Below, one piece after another: positions 32,820-42,617 of a stretch of 64,000 nucleotides of DNA (position 1 is its first letter; each line of letters opens with the position of its first letter). A model generated the notes under the pieces. That model saw only the letters and a program-made list of their open reading frames with translations. It was not told where the DNA came from and did no database searches. The DNA is from Mangrovitalea sediminis (lineage in GTDB: Bacteria; Pseudomonadota; Gammaproteobacteria; Pseudomonadales; Oleiphilaceae). Where the stretch lies: positions 525,360-589,359 of the forward strand of contig NZ_NTLB01000004.1 of the NCBI RefSeq assembly GCF_002514725.1. Reading direction: 5' to 3'. The translations under genes and the position numbers were made by a program.

Positions 32820-34153
32820 AAGGCCTCCACCGCGCTGATGAAGCGCTCACCGCGCTCCTCGTAATGCCGGAACATGTCGAAACTGGCGCAAGCCGGCGAC
32901 AGGAGGACGATATCGCCGGGAGCCGCCATCGCGGCTGCCGCTTTCACGGCGGCCTCCAGGGAGTCAACACGTTCAACCGGTACACCCGTCAGCACTTCGG
33001 CAAGTCGGGGGGCATCGCGCCCAAACAGGATAACCCCTCGGCAATGACGCTCAACCGGCGCACTCAAGGGCGCAAAGTCCGCCCCTTTGCCGTCACCGCC
33101 AGCAATCAGGACAATCTTGCCCCGCTCACTGGCAAGGCTATTGATCGCAGCCACAGAGGCGCCGACATTGGTTCCCTTCGAATCGTTGATATATTCGACG
33201 CCGTCCAGAGTGCGCACAGGCTGACAACGATGCCGCAGCCCCGTAAACGATTGCGCCGTCTGAACCATGACATCCAGCGGCAACCCCACGGCTTCGCCCA
33301 GCGCGAGAGCGGCCATTACGTTCATCAGGTTATGGGTACCACGCAGTGTCAAGGTGTCTGCGCGCACCAGATTCTCCAAGCCGCGGGTTATCCAGACCCC
33401 CTCATCATCCTCACGGGTGCTGTATATCCCGGGATTGATGCTGTGCATGGCAAACCCACGCAAGGTCATATCAGTGCGGACCAACGGCGAACTCAGCGGA
33501 TCGTCAAGATTGATCACGGCAGTCCGGCAACCGTTATAGATCCGCTGCTTGGCCTTGAAGTATTCCTCCCGGCCCGAGTAGCGGTCCATATGGTCGTCAC
33601 TGATATTGAGAACCGTTGCCACCTCCGCATCCAGACGCTCCGTCGTTTCCAGCTGAAAGCTGGAAAGTTCCATGACGTACAGTTCGATATCGTCGGCCAG
33701 CAGCTCCAACGCGGGCGTTCCCAGGTTGCCACCAACCGCTACCCGCTTACCCGCGGCCCTGGCCATTTCACCCACCAACATGGTCACCGTGCTCTTACCG
33801 TTAGAACCGGTAATGGCCACAATCGGTGCCTTGGCCGCCTCGCGGAACAGGTCGATGTCCCCCCGGATACGAGCACCTGCCTGCCGGGCTGCCACAATCG
33901 CAGGTTCGCTGACCGCCACACCTGGGCTGACGATCAATTCGTTAAACTGACTGAACAGATCCCCATTAAAGGGACCACAATGCAGGACGACATCCGGAAA
34001 CTCGGACTGAAGCGTCTCCAGCCCCGGCGGCTGTATACGGCTGTCGGCCACAACAACATCATGCCCCTGCCCGCGCAGGAAACGCACGCACGACAGCCCG
34101 GTCTTACCAAGACCGACTATCAGTATGTGACGATCCGTTGCGATCAAAGCCAT
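32816..34153 (-). CDS. murD: UDP-N-acetylmuramoylalanine--D-glutamate ligase
   Basis: MurD adds D-Glu. HILIVGLGKTGLSCVRFL at the start binds UDP, ITGSNGKSTVTMLVGEMA (about residue 114) is the P-loop, and YINDSKGTNVGASVAAI (about 318) and LLSPACASFDMFRHYEERG (about 414) are typical C-terminal segments. 445 residues. It is 17 bases after mraY and overlaps ftsW by four. Confidence 0.97.
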   Translation of the reverse strand: MALIATDRHILIVGLGKTGLSCVRFLRGQGHDVVVADSRIQPPGLETLQSEFPDVVLHCGPFNGDLFSQFNELIVSPGVAVSEPAIVAARQAGARIRGDIDLFREAAKAPIVAITGSNGKSTVTMLVGEMARAAGKRVAVGGNLGTPALELLADDIELYVMELSSFQLETTERLDAEVATVLNISDDHMDRYSGREEYFKAKQRIYNGCRTAVINLDDPLSSPLVRTDMTLRGFAMHSINPGIYSTREDDEGVWITRGLENLVRADTLTLRGTHNLMNVMAALALGEAVGLPLDVMVQTAQSFTGLRHRCQPVRTLDGVEYINDSKGTNVGASVAAINSLASERGKIVLIAGGDGKGADFAPLSAPVERHCRGVILFGRDAPRLAEVLTGVPVERVDSLEAAVKAAAAMAAPGDIVLLSPACASFDMFRHYEERGERFISAVEAL

Positions 34154-34170
34154 GGCCCGATCAGCTCCCG

Positions 34171-35256
34171 TTAGCGAATTTTCAACGTGGCCAGTCCGAT
34201 CAGGACCAGGACCACAGTCACGACCCAGAACCGCACAATCACGCGCGGTTCCGGCCAGCCTTTAAGTTCAAAGTGGTGATGCAGCGGCGCCATGCGGAAT
34301 ATCCGCCGGCCTGTCAGCTTGAACGACGCCACCTGCAGGATCACGGAGATCGTCTCCATGACGAAGACGCCGCCCATGATGAACAGCACAATTTCCTGAT
34401 GCACGATCACAGCGACAATCCCCAGGGCTGCCCCCAGGGCCAGGGCCCCCACATCGCCCATGAAGACCTGCGCCGGATAGGTGTTGAACCAGAGGAAGCC
34501 CAACCCCGACCCCACGAGCGCGCCGCAGAATACAATCAACTCCCCGGTACCTGGCAAGTGAGGAATATGTAAATATTCCGCAAATTTCACATGCCCCGAC
34601 AGGTAGGCAAATATTGCCAGCGCACCGGCCACCATGACGGTCGGCATGATGGCCAAACCGTCGAGGCCATCGGTCAGGTTCACCGCATTGCTGCTGCCGA
34701 CAACCACGAAATAGGTGATAACAACGAACATGATCGGCCCGAGCGGAATCTCGACACCTTTAAACAAGGGCACGATAAAGGTGGTCTCCTGGGGCAGCGT
34801 TGCGGTGGCGTAGAGCACGATGGCGGCCAGGATGCCGAAAATCGATTGCCAGAGATATTTCCAGCGCGCCGGCAGCCCCTTGGGATTACGTTCAACGACC
34901 TTCCGGTAGTCGTCCACCCAACCGATGGCACCGAACAACAAGGTCACGATGAGCGTGATCCAGACATACCGGTTTGCGAGATCTGCCCACAACAGGGTGC
35001 TGACAGTGACTGAGACCAGAATCAGTGCGCCACCCATGGTTGGCGTGCCGGCCTTGCTCAGGTGGCTTTGCGGTCCATCGTCCCGCACCGCCTGTCCGAT
35101 CTGGTATTGTCCCAGCTTGCGGATCATGGTCGGCCCGACCAGCAATGAAATCACCAGCGCCGTCAACACGCCGAGAATCCCGCGCAGGGTCAGGTAGTTA
35201 AAGACCGCAAGCTCGCTGACATAGCGGGACAGATAATCGGCTAGCCAGAGCAGCAT
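34171..35256 (-). CDS. mraY: Phospho-N-acetylmuramoyl-pentapeptide transferase
   Basis: MraY makes lipid I from UDP-MurNAc-pentapeptide and undecaprenyl phosphate. Ten membrane segments are expected in the 361 residues. Visible active-site regions are [11 protein letters not shown] (about 70), DDYRKV (about 115), [16 protein letters not shown] (about 192) and [15 protein letters not shown] (about 267) with the late HHHFELKGW. Its ATG shares one base with the murF TGA. Confidence 0.98.
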   Translation of the reverse strand: MLLWLADYLSRYVSELAVFNYLTLRGILGVLTALVISLLVGPTMIRKLGQYQIGQAVRDDGPQSHLSKAGTPTMGGALILVSVTVSTLLWADLANRYVWITLIVTLLFGAIGWVDDYRKVVERNPKGLPARWKYLWQSIFGILAAIVLYATATLPQETTFIVPLFKGVEIPLGPIMFVVITYFVVVGSSNAVNLTDGLDGLAIMPTVMVAGALAIFAYLSGHVKFAEYLHIPHLPGTGELIVFCGALVGSGLGFLWFNTYPAQVFMGDVGALALGAALGIVAVIVHQEIVLFIMGGVFVMETISVILQVASFKLTGRRIFRMAPLHHHFELKGWPEPRVIVRFWVVTVVLVLIGLATLKIR

Positions 35257-36620
35257 CAGCTATTCACCTTGTCGGTAAGCGCGCGGACCACAGCATCCAT
35301 ACCCGCGCTACGGGAACCTTTTACGAGGATCGACAGGGGGCGCTGCGCCACCTTTTCCAGCGCTGCGATCAGCGCCGCCTGGTCCTCGAAGACAACCGCG
35401 TCACGGCCAAACCCGCGCGCGTAATCTGTGGCATGGTGGCCACAGGCATAGAGAGACTCGATACCCAGTTCCAGGGCAATGCGACCGATGGACACATGCA
35501 ATGCGGATTCCTCGGGCCCCAGTTCCGCCATATCACCCAAAACGGCGACCCTGAATCCGGAGCGCTCGGCCAGCACATTCATCGCAGCGCGCATGGACGC
35601 CGGATTGGCGTTATAGCTATCGTCGATGACCATTACATCATCAGAGACAGGAATGCTTTGCAGCCGGCCCTTGACGGGCACCACCGCCCCCAGGCCCTCG
35701 ATAATGTCGACGTCGCCGACGCCCAGCGCCCGACAGGCAGCAATAGCCATCAGCGCATTCATCACATTGTGCTGCCCCAGAAGCGGCAGCCGAATCCGAC
35801 AATGCCATCCACCGGGACCTGCTACCGTAAAGACGCTTTCGCCATCCTCGCTGATCAATTCACGCGCCTGATAGTCCGAGGTGTCGTTCAAAATCGACAC
35901 GGTCCGCAACTGACGTTGCCCGGCGCGTTCCCGCCATTGCGGATAGGCAGGATCATCGGCATTCAGTACGACGGTACCGCCATCAGCAACACCGTCGATA
36001 ATTTCGCCTTTGGCCGACACGATATTCTCGTAGCTGCCAAAGCCCTCGAGGTGCGCCTGGCCGGCATTGGTGATAATCACCACTTCCGGGGCTGCCATCT
36101 GAACGGTTGCCGCAATTTCGCCCAACCCGCTGGCCCCTAGTTCGATCACGGCAAACCGGTGTTCAGGCGACAGCCCAAACAGGGTCAGCGGTACACCAAC
36201 CGCATTATTGAAATTACCGACCGTCGCCAGCGTTGATCCCGCCTGACGCAATATGGCTGCGGTCATTTCCTTGACGGTGGTTTTGCCTGAACTTCCGGTC
36301 ACCGCCACGGTCCGCACCTGACTTTCCCGCCGGTTCATACAGGCCAGAGCGCCCAGCGCGACGAGACTGTCCGCGACCTTGAGCTGCGGCAGCGCCAACC
36401 CGTTATCCACGCGCTCCACCACCGCAGCGACGGCGCCTTTTTCAGCCGCCAACGTCACAAATTCATGACCGTCGAAATTCCCACCGCGCAAGGCCACATA
36501 AAGGTCGCCAGGCTTTAGCGTCCGGGTATCCGTCGACACACGGGTAAAAGCCGCATCGGCTCCGGCCAGTTCGCCCGCCAGGGCGGCGGCGGCTTCGGTC
36601 AGGGTAAAAGTGCGCATCAT
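35256..36620 (-). CDS. murF: UDP-MurNAc-tripeptide--D-Ala-D-Ala ligase
   Basis: MurF adds D-Ala-D-Ala, the product of ddlB, to complete the pentapeptide. Landmarks are [20 protein letters not shown] (about residue 104), [22 protein letters not shown] and the C-terminal VLGDMAELG. 454 residues. The ATG at 36620 overlaps the murE TGA (ATGA); the next codon is also ATG. Confidence 0.97.
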   Translation of the reverse strand: MMRTFTLTEAAAALAGELAGADAAFTRVSTDTRTLKPGDLYVALRGGNFDGHEFVTLAAEKGAVAAVVERVDNGLALPQLKVADSLVALGALACMNRRESQVRTVAVTGSSGKTTVKEMTAAILRQAGSTLATVGNFNNAVGVPLTLFGLSPEHRFAVIELGASGLGEIAATVQMAAPEVVIITNAGQAHLEGFGSYENIVSAKGEIIDGVADGGTVVLNADDPAYPQWRERAGQRQLRTVSILNDTSDYQARELISEDGESVFTVAGPGGWHCRIRLPLLGQHNVMNALMAIAACRALGVGDVDIIEGLGAVVPVKGRLQSIPVSDDVMVIDDSYNANPASMRAAMNVLAERSGFRVAVLGDMAELGPEESALHVSIGRIALELGIESLYACGHHATDYARGFGRDAVVFEDQAALIAALEKVAQRPLSILVKGSRSAGMDAVVRALTDKVNS

Positions 36621-38101
36621 AGTGCTGCCCTCTTCGCCGTCAGCAGCTCGCTGACCGTCTGGATATCGCTGTAAGGTAGGCGCTCGGTACCCACTTCCTG
36701 ATAATCCTCATGCCCTTTCCCTGCGACCAGGACTACGTCGCCTGCAGCAGCCTGCTCCAGGACATCGGCAATCGCCTTGGCACGCTGATGCTCGACCGTC
36801 ACCTCAGCAGGCACACGAAAACCTTTCAGGATGTCGGACACGATCTGCTGCGGCGATTCCGTTCTCGGGTTGTCATCGGTCACGACCACACGGTCAGCCA
36901 GTTCTTCCGCGACGGCGGCCATCTCGGGTCGCTTGCCGGTATCGCGATCGCCTCCGCAACCGAAAATGCACCAAAGGTGGCCATCGACGTGCGGCCGCAA
37001 TGCTGCCAGCGCATTGCTCAGTGCGTCCGGAGTATGGGCATAGTCAACGACAACCCGTAATCCATCGTCGCGCATAAAGGGCTGCAGACGACCTGGGGCC
37101 GGCGTCAGACGTGAAACACTGGCGGCTACACGATCAGGGGCATACCCCATCGCCAGAACCGCCGTCATTGCCGCCAAAACGTTGCTGACGTTAAAACTGC
37201 CCATCAGCGGCGCAGCAATGTCCATCAGGCCCCAACGACCATTCAACCGGGCCTTGAATCCCGAAGGTGCCGTGTGCAGCTTTTCCAGCCAAAGCTCGAC
37301 CGACGACTCGTGAAGGCTGTAACGCAGTACGTCGCAATGATCAGCCACCTGCGTCGCCAGCTGACGCCCGAAAGGATCGTCGAAATTGATGGCGGCGAAA
37401 CTCAGCCCTTCACGCTTGAACAGTTTCGCCTTGGCCGCACCGTAGGCATCCATTGAACCGTGATAATCCAGATGGTCGCGCGTCAGGTTGGTGAAAATCG
37501 CTCCTTCGAAGCGAACGTCATCCACTCGCCCCTGCTCCAGTGCGTGGGATGAGACCTCCATCACGACCGCACCGGCCCCCTCACGCTTCATCTCCTTCAA
37601 CCAGCGATGGACCCGCACAACATCGGGCGTGGTGTGAGTTGCCGGCATCAATTTCTCGGGTAAACCGTATCCCAGGGTTCCCAGTTGCCCGGTTCGAACG
37701 CCCAGTTCATTAAGCAATTGTTCTACATACCGCGTGACAGACGACTTGCCATTGGTGCCGGTGACACCCAGAACGTGCAATTCGGCAGACGGTGCCTCGT
37801 AGAACCGGTCGGCAATCAGCCCCAGACGGCGTGACAGACCAGGCACCTTCACCAGCAACACACCTTCACGCTCGTCGCAGCCCTGGTCGTCCTGCGTTTC
37901 CAGCAAAACGGCAACGGCACCACGCTTGATGGCCTCAGGCACATAGGCCCAGGCGTCGCCTTTCGAGCCGGCCAACGCCATAAACGCATCGCCGGTTCGC
38001 ACGCAGCGGCTGTCAGACTGCAGTCCGTGAATCGTCACATCCAACACGGAAGGCACTTCGACAATGCCTGTTAGCAGACTATGCAGCGTTCGGTTGCACA
38101 T
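36617..38101 (-). CDS. murE: UDP-MurNAc-L-Ala-D-Glu--meso-diaminopimelate ligase
   Basis: MurE adds the third residue of the stem peptide. VTGTNGKSSVTRYVEQLL (about residue 110) is the P-loop, and DNPRTESP (about 402-409) is the signature that marks meso-diaminopimelate specificity. I use the ATG at 38101 with GGGGG about 7 bases upstream, 4 bases after the ftsI stop and 494 residues. A GTG at 38122 in the same frame would overlap ftsI by 17 bases and cannot be excluded. Confidence 0.96.
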   Translation of the reverse strand: MCNRTLHSLLTGIVEVPSVLDVTIHGLQSDSRCVRTGDAFMALAGSKGDAWAYVPEAIKRGAVAVLLETQDDQGCDEREGVLLVKVPGLSRRLGLIADRFYEAPSAELHVLGVTGTNGKSSVTRYVEQLLNELGVRTGQLGTLGYGLPEKLMPATHTTPDVVRVHRWLKEMKREGAGAVVMEVSSHALEQGRVDDVRFEGAIFTNLTRDHLDYHGSMDAYGAAKAKLFKREGLSFAAINFDDPFGRQLATQVADHCDVLRYSLHESSVELWLEKLHTAPSGFKARLNGRWGLMDIAAPLMGSFNVSNVLAAMTAVLAMGYAPDRVAASVSRLTPAPGRLQPFMRDDGLRVVVDYAHTPDALSNALAALRPHVDGHLWCIFGCGGDRDTGKRPEMAAVAEELADRVVVTDDNPRTESPQQIVSDILKGFRVPAEVTVEHQRAKAIADVLEQAAAGDVVLVAGKGHEDYQEVGTERLPYSDIQTVSELLTAKRAAL

Positions 38102-38105
38102 AACG

Positions 38106-39857
38106 CTACCCCCGGCCTCCACTCTTCTCAGGAGTCGCCTTACCGGCGACCTCCTGTGAGTCCAAATTCAGGTCCGGCCGCACATTCAGCAGGCGCAGGG
38201 AATCTCCCATCACCCGCGAGAATACCGGCGCGGCAACTTCTCCACCGTAATACTGGTTACCCTGCGGGGCATCGATCATCACCACGCATACCAGTCGCGG
38301 ATTATCCGCGGGAGCCATGCCCGCAAACACGGAGCGATACTCGTTACTTTCGTAGCCATTGCGTCCCACCAGATGCACCGTTCCGGTTTTGCCCGCGGCT
38401 TGATAAAACGGAATCTGGGCCCGTTTCCCAGTGCCTTCCTGCACCACTGCCTCAAGCATATGGCGAATGTCGGCAGCAACGCCCTCCGGTATTTCCCGCA
38501 CGCCCTGCGGCGGGCGATCCAGCTTGATGAGACTGACGGGATAGCGAATACCGCCGTTAGCCAGCACCATATAGGCCTGCGCAAGCTGCAGTGCCGTCAC
38601 GCTGACACCGTAGCCATATGCCATGGTGGCCTCATCTACAGGCTTCCAGTCGATATGGGTCGGCAGCACGCCCACGGCTTCACCGGGAAAACCGATACCC
38701 GTCGACTGACCGAGACCAAATCGGTAGAGCATGTCATGGATGCGCTGGCCGCCAATTGTCATGGCAATATGGGACATTCCGACATTGCTGGATTTTGCAA
38801 TGATATGGGTAAGGTCGAGGACGCCGTAATTGCCATCATCACGGATGGTGTAACGCCCCAGTCGCATATAACCTGGCGACGTATCTATCTCGGAGCCCAT
38901 GTGGAATTTGCCCGACTCGAGAGCGGCCGCCATGCTCAGGGGCTTCATGGTCGAGCCGGGCTCAAAAACGTCGGTAATCGCGCGATTGCGTAACAGGCGG
39001 GGCTGCAACTGACTGCGATCGTTCGGGTTGTAGGAAGGCTGATTGACCATGGCGAGCACCTCGCCGGTATCTACGTCCAGCATCACCAGCGTACCGCTGT
39101 GCGCGCCATGCTCTTGCACGGCCGCCTTAAGCTCGCGATACGCCAGATATTGCAGACGAAGATCAATACTCAGATGCAGATTCTTGCCCGGCTGCGCATC
39201 ACGGATCAGGCTCAGATCCTTGATGACGTGTCCGCGGTTGTCCTTGAGCACACGTTTGGCGCCTTCCCGGCCGGAGAGCCAACTGTTGTAGGCCAGCTCC
39301 AGACCTTCCTGCCCCTGCTGATCGATATTGGTAAAGCCGACAACCTGAGCGGCAACTTCGCCTGCCGGATAATAGCGACGATATTCGCGACGGGTATAAA
39401 TGCCGGGAATATCCAGCGCCTCAGCGGCTTTTGCCAACGATGGCTGGATCTTGCGACGAATATAAATGAACTCACGATCACGATCTGCACGCACCCGTTG
39501 GCGCAACTGACCGAGATTGAGGTCCAGGAGTTTTGTCAGGCTTGCCAGTTTGGGATCGTTCGGATCCATCTCACTGGGATTGGCCCAGACGGTTTCCACA
39601 GGTGTGCTGACCGCCAGCGGCTCGCCATCACGGTCAGTAATCATGCCTCGATGGGCATCGATGGTTTCCACCCGGGCAGAACGCATTTCCGCTTGCCGGC
39701 TGAGGAAGTGCTGATTGATGACATCCAGATAAACCAGTCGCCAGCACAAGGCACCGACCACTCCGAGGAAAGCGCAGATCACGACGGCATAACGCCATGA
39801 CCGCAATACAGTCATCACGCGCTCTGCCATTGTTTGTCGTGGCGCTGACTTCGTCAC
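38106..39857 (-). CDS. ftsI: Septal peptidoglycan transpeptidase FtsI (PBP3)
   Basis: FtsI crosslinks septal peptidoglycan. It has a short cytoplasmic tail, one membrane helix (about residues 23-46), a dimerisation domain and a transpeptidase domain. The three active-site motifs are present: STMK in FEPGSTMKPLSMAAAL (about 306-309), SSN in IAKSSNVGMS (about 363) and KTGT in AAGKTGTVHLV (about 496). 583 residues. A 20-base palindrome sits between it and ftsL. Confidence 0.97.
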   Translation of the reverse strand: MTKSAPRQTMAERVMTVLRSWRYAVVICAFLGVVGALCWRLVYLDVINQHFLSRQAEMRSARVETIDAHRGMITDRDGEPLAVSTPVETVWANPSEMDPNDPKLASLTKLLDLNLGQLRQRVRADRDREFIYIRRKIQPSLAKAAEALDIPGIYTRREYRRYYPAGEVAAQVVGFTNIDQQGQEGLELAYNSWLSGREGAKRVLKDNRGHVIKDLSLIRDAQPGKNLHLSIDLRLQYLAYRELKAAVQEHGAHSGTLVMLDVDTGEVLAMVNQPSYNPNDRSQLQPRLLRNRAITDVFEPGSTMKPLSMAAALESGKFHMGSEIDTSPGYMRLGRYTIRDDGNYGVLDLTHIIAKSSNVGMSHIAMTIGGQRIHDMLYRFGLGQSTGIGFPGEAVGVLPTHIDWKPVDEATMAYGYGVSVTALQLAQAYMVLANGGIRYPVSLIKLDRPPQGVREIPEGVAADIRHMLEAVVQEGTGKRAQIPFYQAAGKTGTVHLVGRNGYESNEYRSVFAGMAPADNPRLVCVVMIDAPQGNQYYGGEVAAPVFSRVMGDSLRLLNVRPDLNLDSQEVAGKATPEKSGGRG

Positions 39858-39897
39858 AACCCGTCCCCTGACGTAACCTAACTGCTTATTACGGTAA

Positions 39898-39917
39898 GGC
39901 CCCTGAATTCAGGGGCC
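39898..39917 (-). other. Perfect 20-base palindrome between ftsL and ftsI
   Basis: The left arm GGCCCCTGAA (39898-39907) and the right arm TTCAGGGGCC are perfectly complementary. It lies in the short gap after the ftsL stop and is not followed by a T-run, so it is not an ordinary terminator. An mRNA processing or attenuation site is possible. Confidence 0.6.
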
Positions 39918-39925
39918 GTCCGGCT

Positions 39926-40300
39926 TTATGGTTTTTTCACCACGAGCGTAATGTCGTCACGCCCGGGCACTTTCATGTTCAAATCAGCGACCGCATGCTG
40001 CTCAACCCGGCTGTGTGCGCTTAACGCACTCTCCTCCAGCAGCAGCTGGCTCCAGGTTCGCTGGTACGCATCCCGCTGCACTTGCAAATGATTCAGCGAA
40101 CTGAACAGTTGTCGATTCAGGTGGACGGCATAAATCACGCCAACGGCAGAAGTGATCAACAAACCGACCAGCACCAGCGTTATCAGCAAGTCCCGGCGCC
40201 ACAGACCGCGAAAAATCAATCGCGACAGGCGCCACGCAGATGCCAGGCTGTCCCGCCAACGGAGGGACCGAGAGCCTGTTTCGACGCTGACTGCACCCAT
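39926..40300 (-). CDS. ftsL: Cell division protein FtsL
   Basis: The small bitopic divisome protein has a basic cytoplasmic N-terminus, one membrane helix (about residues 38-60) and a periplasmic coiled coil (LNRQLFSSLNHLQVQRDAYQ and on). It pairs with FtsB and binds FtsQ. 124 residues; position between rsmH and ftsI is diagnostic, since the sequence itself is poorly conserved. Confidence 0.93.
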   Translation of the reverse strand: MGAVSVETGSRSLRWRDSLASAWRLSRLIFRGLWRRDLLITLVLVGLLITSAVGVIYAVHLNRQLFSSLNHLQVQRDAYQRTWSQLLLEESALSAHSRVEQHAVADLNMKVPGRDDITLVVKKP

Positions 40301-40304
40301 GGTC

Positions 40305-41255
40305 CTATACCACCTTCTCGAGCACTCGCATGATGGCGCTGCGCGCCCTCACGTTTTCGTCCACTTCACCTTCCGAAGCCCGTGCCGCCTTGCCGATCAA
40401 CCGAAATGCCGGCTCGGCCATACGCCCCGTCACGGGCAATCCCCGCGGTAACTGCGGACCTCTGGCCAGATCCCGCATGAACCGCTTGACGATACGGTCT
40501 TCCAGCGAATGAAAACTGATCACGACCAGACGGCCACCTGTAGCCAACAGATTCGTCGCCGCCAGCAACCCTGTTTCCAGATCTTCCAGCTCGCGGTTCA
40601 GATGAATACGAATCGCCTGAAAGCTACGTGTTGCAGGATGCTTACCCTTCTCCCGCCTTGGTACGGCACCCTCGATCAGCCGAGCCAACTCACCAGTCGT
40701 CGTCACCGGCTGGATCTGACGCTGTTCGACAACCGCCCGGGCAATCCGTCTGGAGAAACGCTCCTCTCCCAACCGCCAAAGCACATTGGCGATCTCCGAC
40801 TCTTCGGCACGGGCCAACCAGTCCGTCGCACTCTCCCCTTCGCCGGGGTTCATCCGCATATCCAAAGGACCGTCACGCATAAAGCTGAATCCGCGGCTGG
40901 CATCATCCAACTGCGGCGAAGACACCCCCAGGTCCAGCAAGACACCATTCACCCAGTCCCAACCACGCTCAGCCACGAACTCTGCCAACTGAGCGAAGGA
41001 CCCCTGTCGGATCACGAAACGGGCATCCTCGGCAGACAACCGAACGCCCTCAGCAATCGCGGCAGGATCCTTGTCCACCCCCAGCAACCGCCCTGACGCT
41101 CCCAGCCGGGACAGAATTTCACGACTGTGACCACCCCGACCAAAGGTGCCATCCACGTAATGGCCCTGCACGTCGGTCACCAGCGCCTCTGCGGCCTCCT
41201 GCAGCAACACGGTCCGATGGACATGGTCCACTTCATTTCCTGGGGTTTCGGTCAT
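40305..41255 (-). CDS. rsmH: 16S rRNA m4C1402 methyltransferase
   Basis: RsmH methylates N4 of C1402 in 16S rRNA with [16 protein letters not shown] (about residue 37) is the SAM motif, and [30 protein letters not shown] (read in pieces) and [16 protein letters not shown] are family signatures. The ATG at 41255 shares one base with the mraZ stop (TGATG); a GTG one codon earlier would give a GTGA overlap. 316 residues. Confidence 0.97.
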   Translation of the reverse strand: MTETPGNEVDHVHRTVLLQEAAEALVTDVQGHYVDGTFGRGGHSREILSRLGASGRLLGVDKDPAAIAEGVRLSAEDARFVIRQGSFAQLAEFVAERGWDWVNGVLLDLGVSSPQLDDASRGFSFMRDGPLDMRMNPGEGESATDWLARAEESEIANVLWRLGEERFSRRIARAVVEQRQIQPVTTTGELARLIEGAVPRREKGKHPATRSFQAIRIHLNRELEDLETGLLAATNLLATGGRLVVISFHSLEDRIVKRFMRDLARGPQLPRGLPVTGRMAEPAFRLIGKAARASEGEVDENVRARSAIMRVLEKVV

Positions 41256-41704
41256 CACAGTGATAGCGATTCCATTTCGGGCGGCATCTCGCCGTCGCCT
41301 TCGGCATCATCCAGCCAAGCTGTCCAGCGATCTTCGCTCCACAACTCGAGTTTGCTGCCCTGACCAATCAGCAGCAGCTTTTTCTCCAGACCGGCATATT
41401 CGCGCAGCGTCGGCGGGACCAACACTCGCCCGGCAGAATCCAGTTCCAGCGGCGTGGCATGGCCGATCAACAGACGCTGTGCACGCCGCGCTGCCTTGTT
41501 AAAGCTGGGCAGCGCCTCGATCTTGGGCAGGATTTCCCTCCATTTGGGTTCCGGGTAGACCAGCAGGCAACGTTCCTCGGTGTGCGCCGTCAACACGATG
41601 CGCCCCTCGCACAACGAGGCAAGATCCTCGCGCACGCGGGCGGGGATCGCTATACGACCCTTCGCATCCATATTGATGGCATGACTGCCGAGAAAATTGC
41701 TCAT
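41255..41704 (-). CDS. mraZ: Transcriptional regulator MraZ
   Basis: MraZ is an AbrB-like DNA-binding protein that forms a ring and represses the dcw promoter. Two repeats are seen: [16 protein letters not shown] (about residues 11-26) and [19 protein letters not shown] (about 87-105). 149 residues. It is the first gene of the dcw cluster and sits downstream of four candidate MraZ boxes. Confidence 0.96.
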   Translation of the reverse strand: MSNFLGSHAINMDAKGRIAIPARVREDLASLCEGRIVLTAHTEERCLLVYPEPKWREILPKIEALPSFNKAARRAQRLLIGHATPLELDSAGRVLVPPTLREYAGLEKKLLLIGQGSKLELWSEDRWTAWLDDAEGDGEMPPEMESLSL

Positions 41705-41827
41705 ATCCGGTGTCCGGAATCCTCTGGTGCTAAAGCTGAGTTGGCCAATCAGTCATGCGGCAACACTTCAAACAGGACCCTGAAGTCCACTCTCCTCCAC
41801 AATTTTCTCGCCAGGGAGGTTTCGTCG

Positions 41828-41861
41828 CCACAAAAAACCACTTCCAACCACTTTTTCCCAC
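41828..41861 (-). promoter_or_regulatory. Four MraZ-type operator boxes, 10-bp spacing
   Basis: On the minus strand GTGG occurs at 41861-41858, 41851-41848, 41841-41838 and 41831-41828, exactly one helical turn apart. Known MraZ sites are tandem TGGG-type repeats every 10 bp next to the promoter. The array starts at the expected transcription start, so bound MraZ would block initiation or clearance. This supports negative autoregulation of the cluster. Confidence 0.8.
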
Positions 41862-41869
41862 TTTTGCAC

Positions 41870-41898
41870 ACTATAGGAACACGCCATACACAATGCAA
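41870..41898 (-). promoter_or_regulatory. Promoter of the dcw cluster (Pmra)
   Basis: On the minus strand TTGCAT (41898-41893), a 17-base spacer and TATAGT (41875-41870) form a sigma-70 promoter. The start point would be near 41863, directly before the MraZ boxes. Confidence 0.8.
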
Positions 41899-42177
41899 GC
41901 GTTCCGAATGCCGACATAAAGCAAAAAGTTGCTTTAAAAACAGAAGGATAGACCTTAAAGGATTCGCAAAGAGAGCAATTCAGGAGAGGAAATACCGACA
42001 AATCAACATGATGCAGACAAAACTCAACAAAACGCCTGAGAGATAAGATTATTTTGCTATAACGAGCAGGAAGGAGAAGCGCGATACCTAATTATCAGGC
42101 AACGAAAGAGGCCTCATTAAAAGCACCTCTTAAGCAGTGATACCGCGAACGCAGTACAACACGTCCACGAAATGAAA

Positions 42178-42536
42178 GAAAGGAGTTCGCCTGTAAGCCG
42201 GGTTCTGTCAAGGACAGTCATTCATCTGGGACCGACGTCACCGTCGGCCTCTAGCAACCTACCCGAGTCCAGTGCGGGCCACACCGTAGGACTCCTATTT
42301 GGTCTTGCTCCGAGTGGGGTTTTCCATCGCCGTGGACTGTTGCCAGCCACGCGGTGCGCTCTTACCGCACCATTTCACCCTTACCGGCGCCGAAGCGCTT
42401 AGGCGGTATACTTTCTGTTGCACTTTCCGTCGGCTCACGCCGCCCAGGCGTTACCTGGCACTTTGCCCTATGGAGCCCGGACTTTCCTCCATCCCGCCAC
42501 CGAAGCGGCAGGACAGCGACTGTCCAGCGAACTCGC
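42178..42536 (-). ncRNA. rnpB: RNase P RNA (class A)
   Basis: The minus strand holds the universal segment GAGGAAAGTCCGGGC (42489-42475) near the 5' end and ACAGAACCCGGCTTA (42208-42194) near the 3' end. The terminal P1 helix is formed by GAGTTCGC (42534-42527) and GCGAACTC (42190-42183). AGATGAATGACTG before the 3' block completes the core. Ends are estimated from P1 and the promoter. RNase P matures tRNA 5' ends. The position between mraZ and rsmI matches Pseudomonas. Confidence 0.96.
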
Positions 42537-42541
42537 GGCAC

Positions 42542-42570
42542 ACGATACTGCGCCCTACCGCTTCAAGCAA
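42542..42570 (-). promoter_or_regulatory. Promoter of rnpB
   Basis: On the minus strand TTGCTT (42570-42565), a 17-base spacer and TATCGT (42547-42542) place the start about 7 bases before the P1 helix of RNase P RNA. It lies between rsmI and rnpB. Confidence 0.7.
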
Positions 42571-42617
42571 GCAATGAAATCGGTATTTTCCGGATTTCCG
42601 GGTGCCACCGATCCAAT

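Larger units (their letters stand above)
41705..42175. other. Leader and promoter region between mraZ and rnpB
   Basis: From right to left this holds the 3' flank of rnpB (a weak AAGAGG/CCTCTT hairpin near 42104-42120 is possible), an A-rich stretch with no supported gene, the dcw promoter, the MraZ boxes, and then a leader of about 160 bases before mraZ. Confidence 0.6.

Noticed and set aside
32864..34174. A 436-codon plus-strand frame
   Set aside because: It is antisense to murD; low-complexity composition and no signature.
41768..42001. A 77-codon minus-strand frame between rnpB and mraZ
   Set aside because: It runs across the dcw promoter and MraZ boxes, which explain the sequence better.
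42176..42577. Several plus-strand open frames over rnpB
   Set aside because: The region is explained by RNase P RNA, with all conserved blocks in place on the minus strand.
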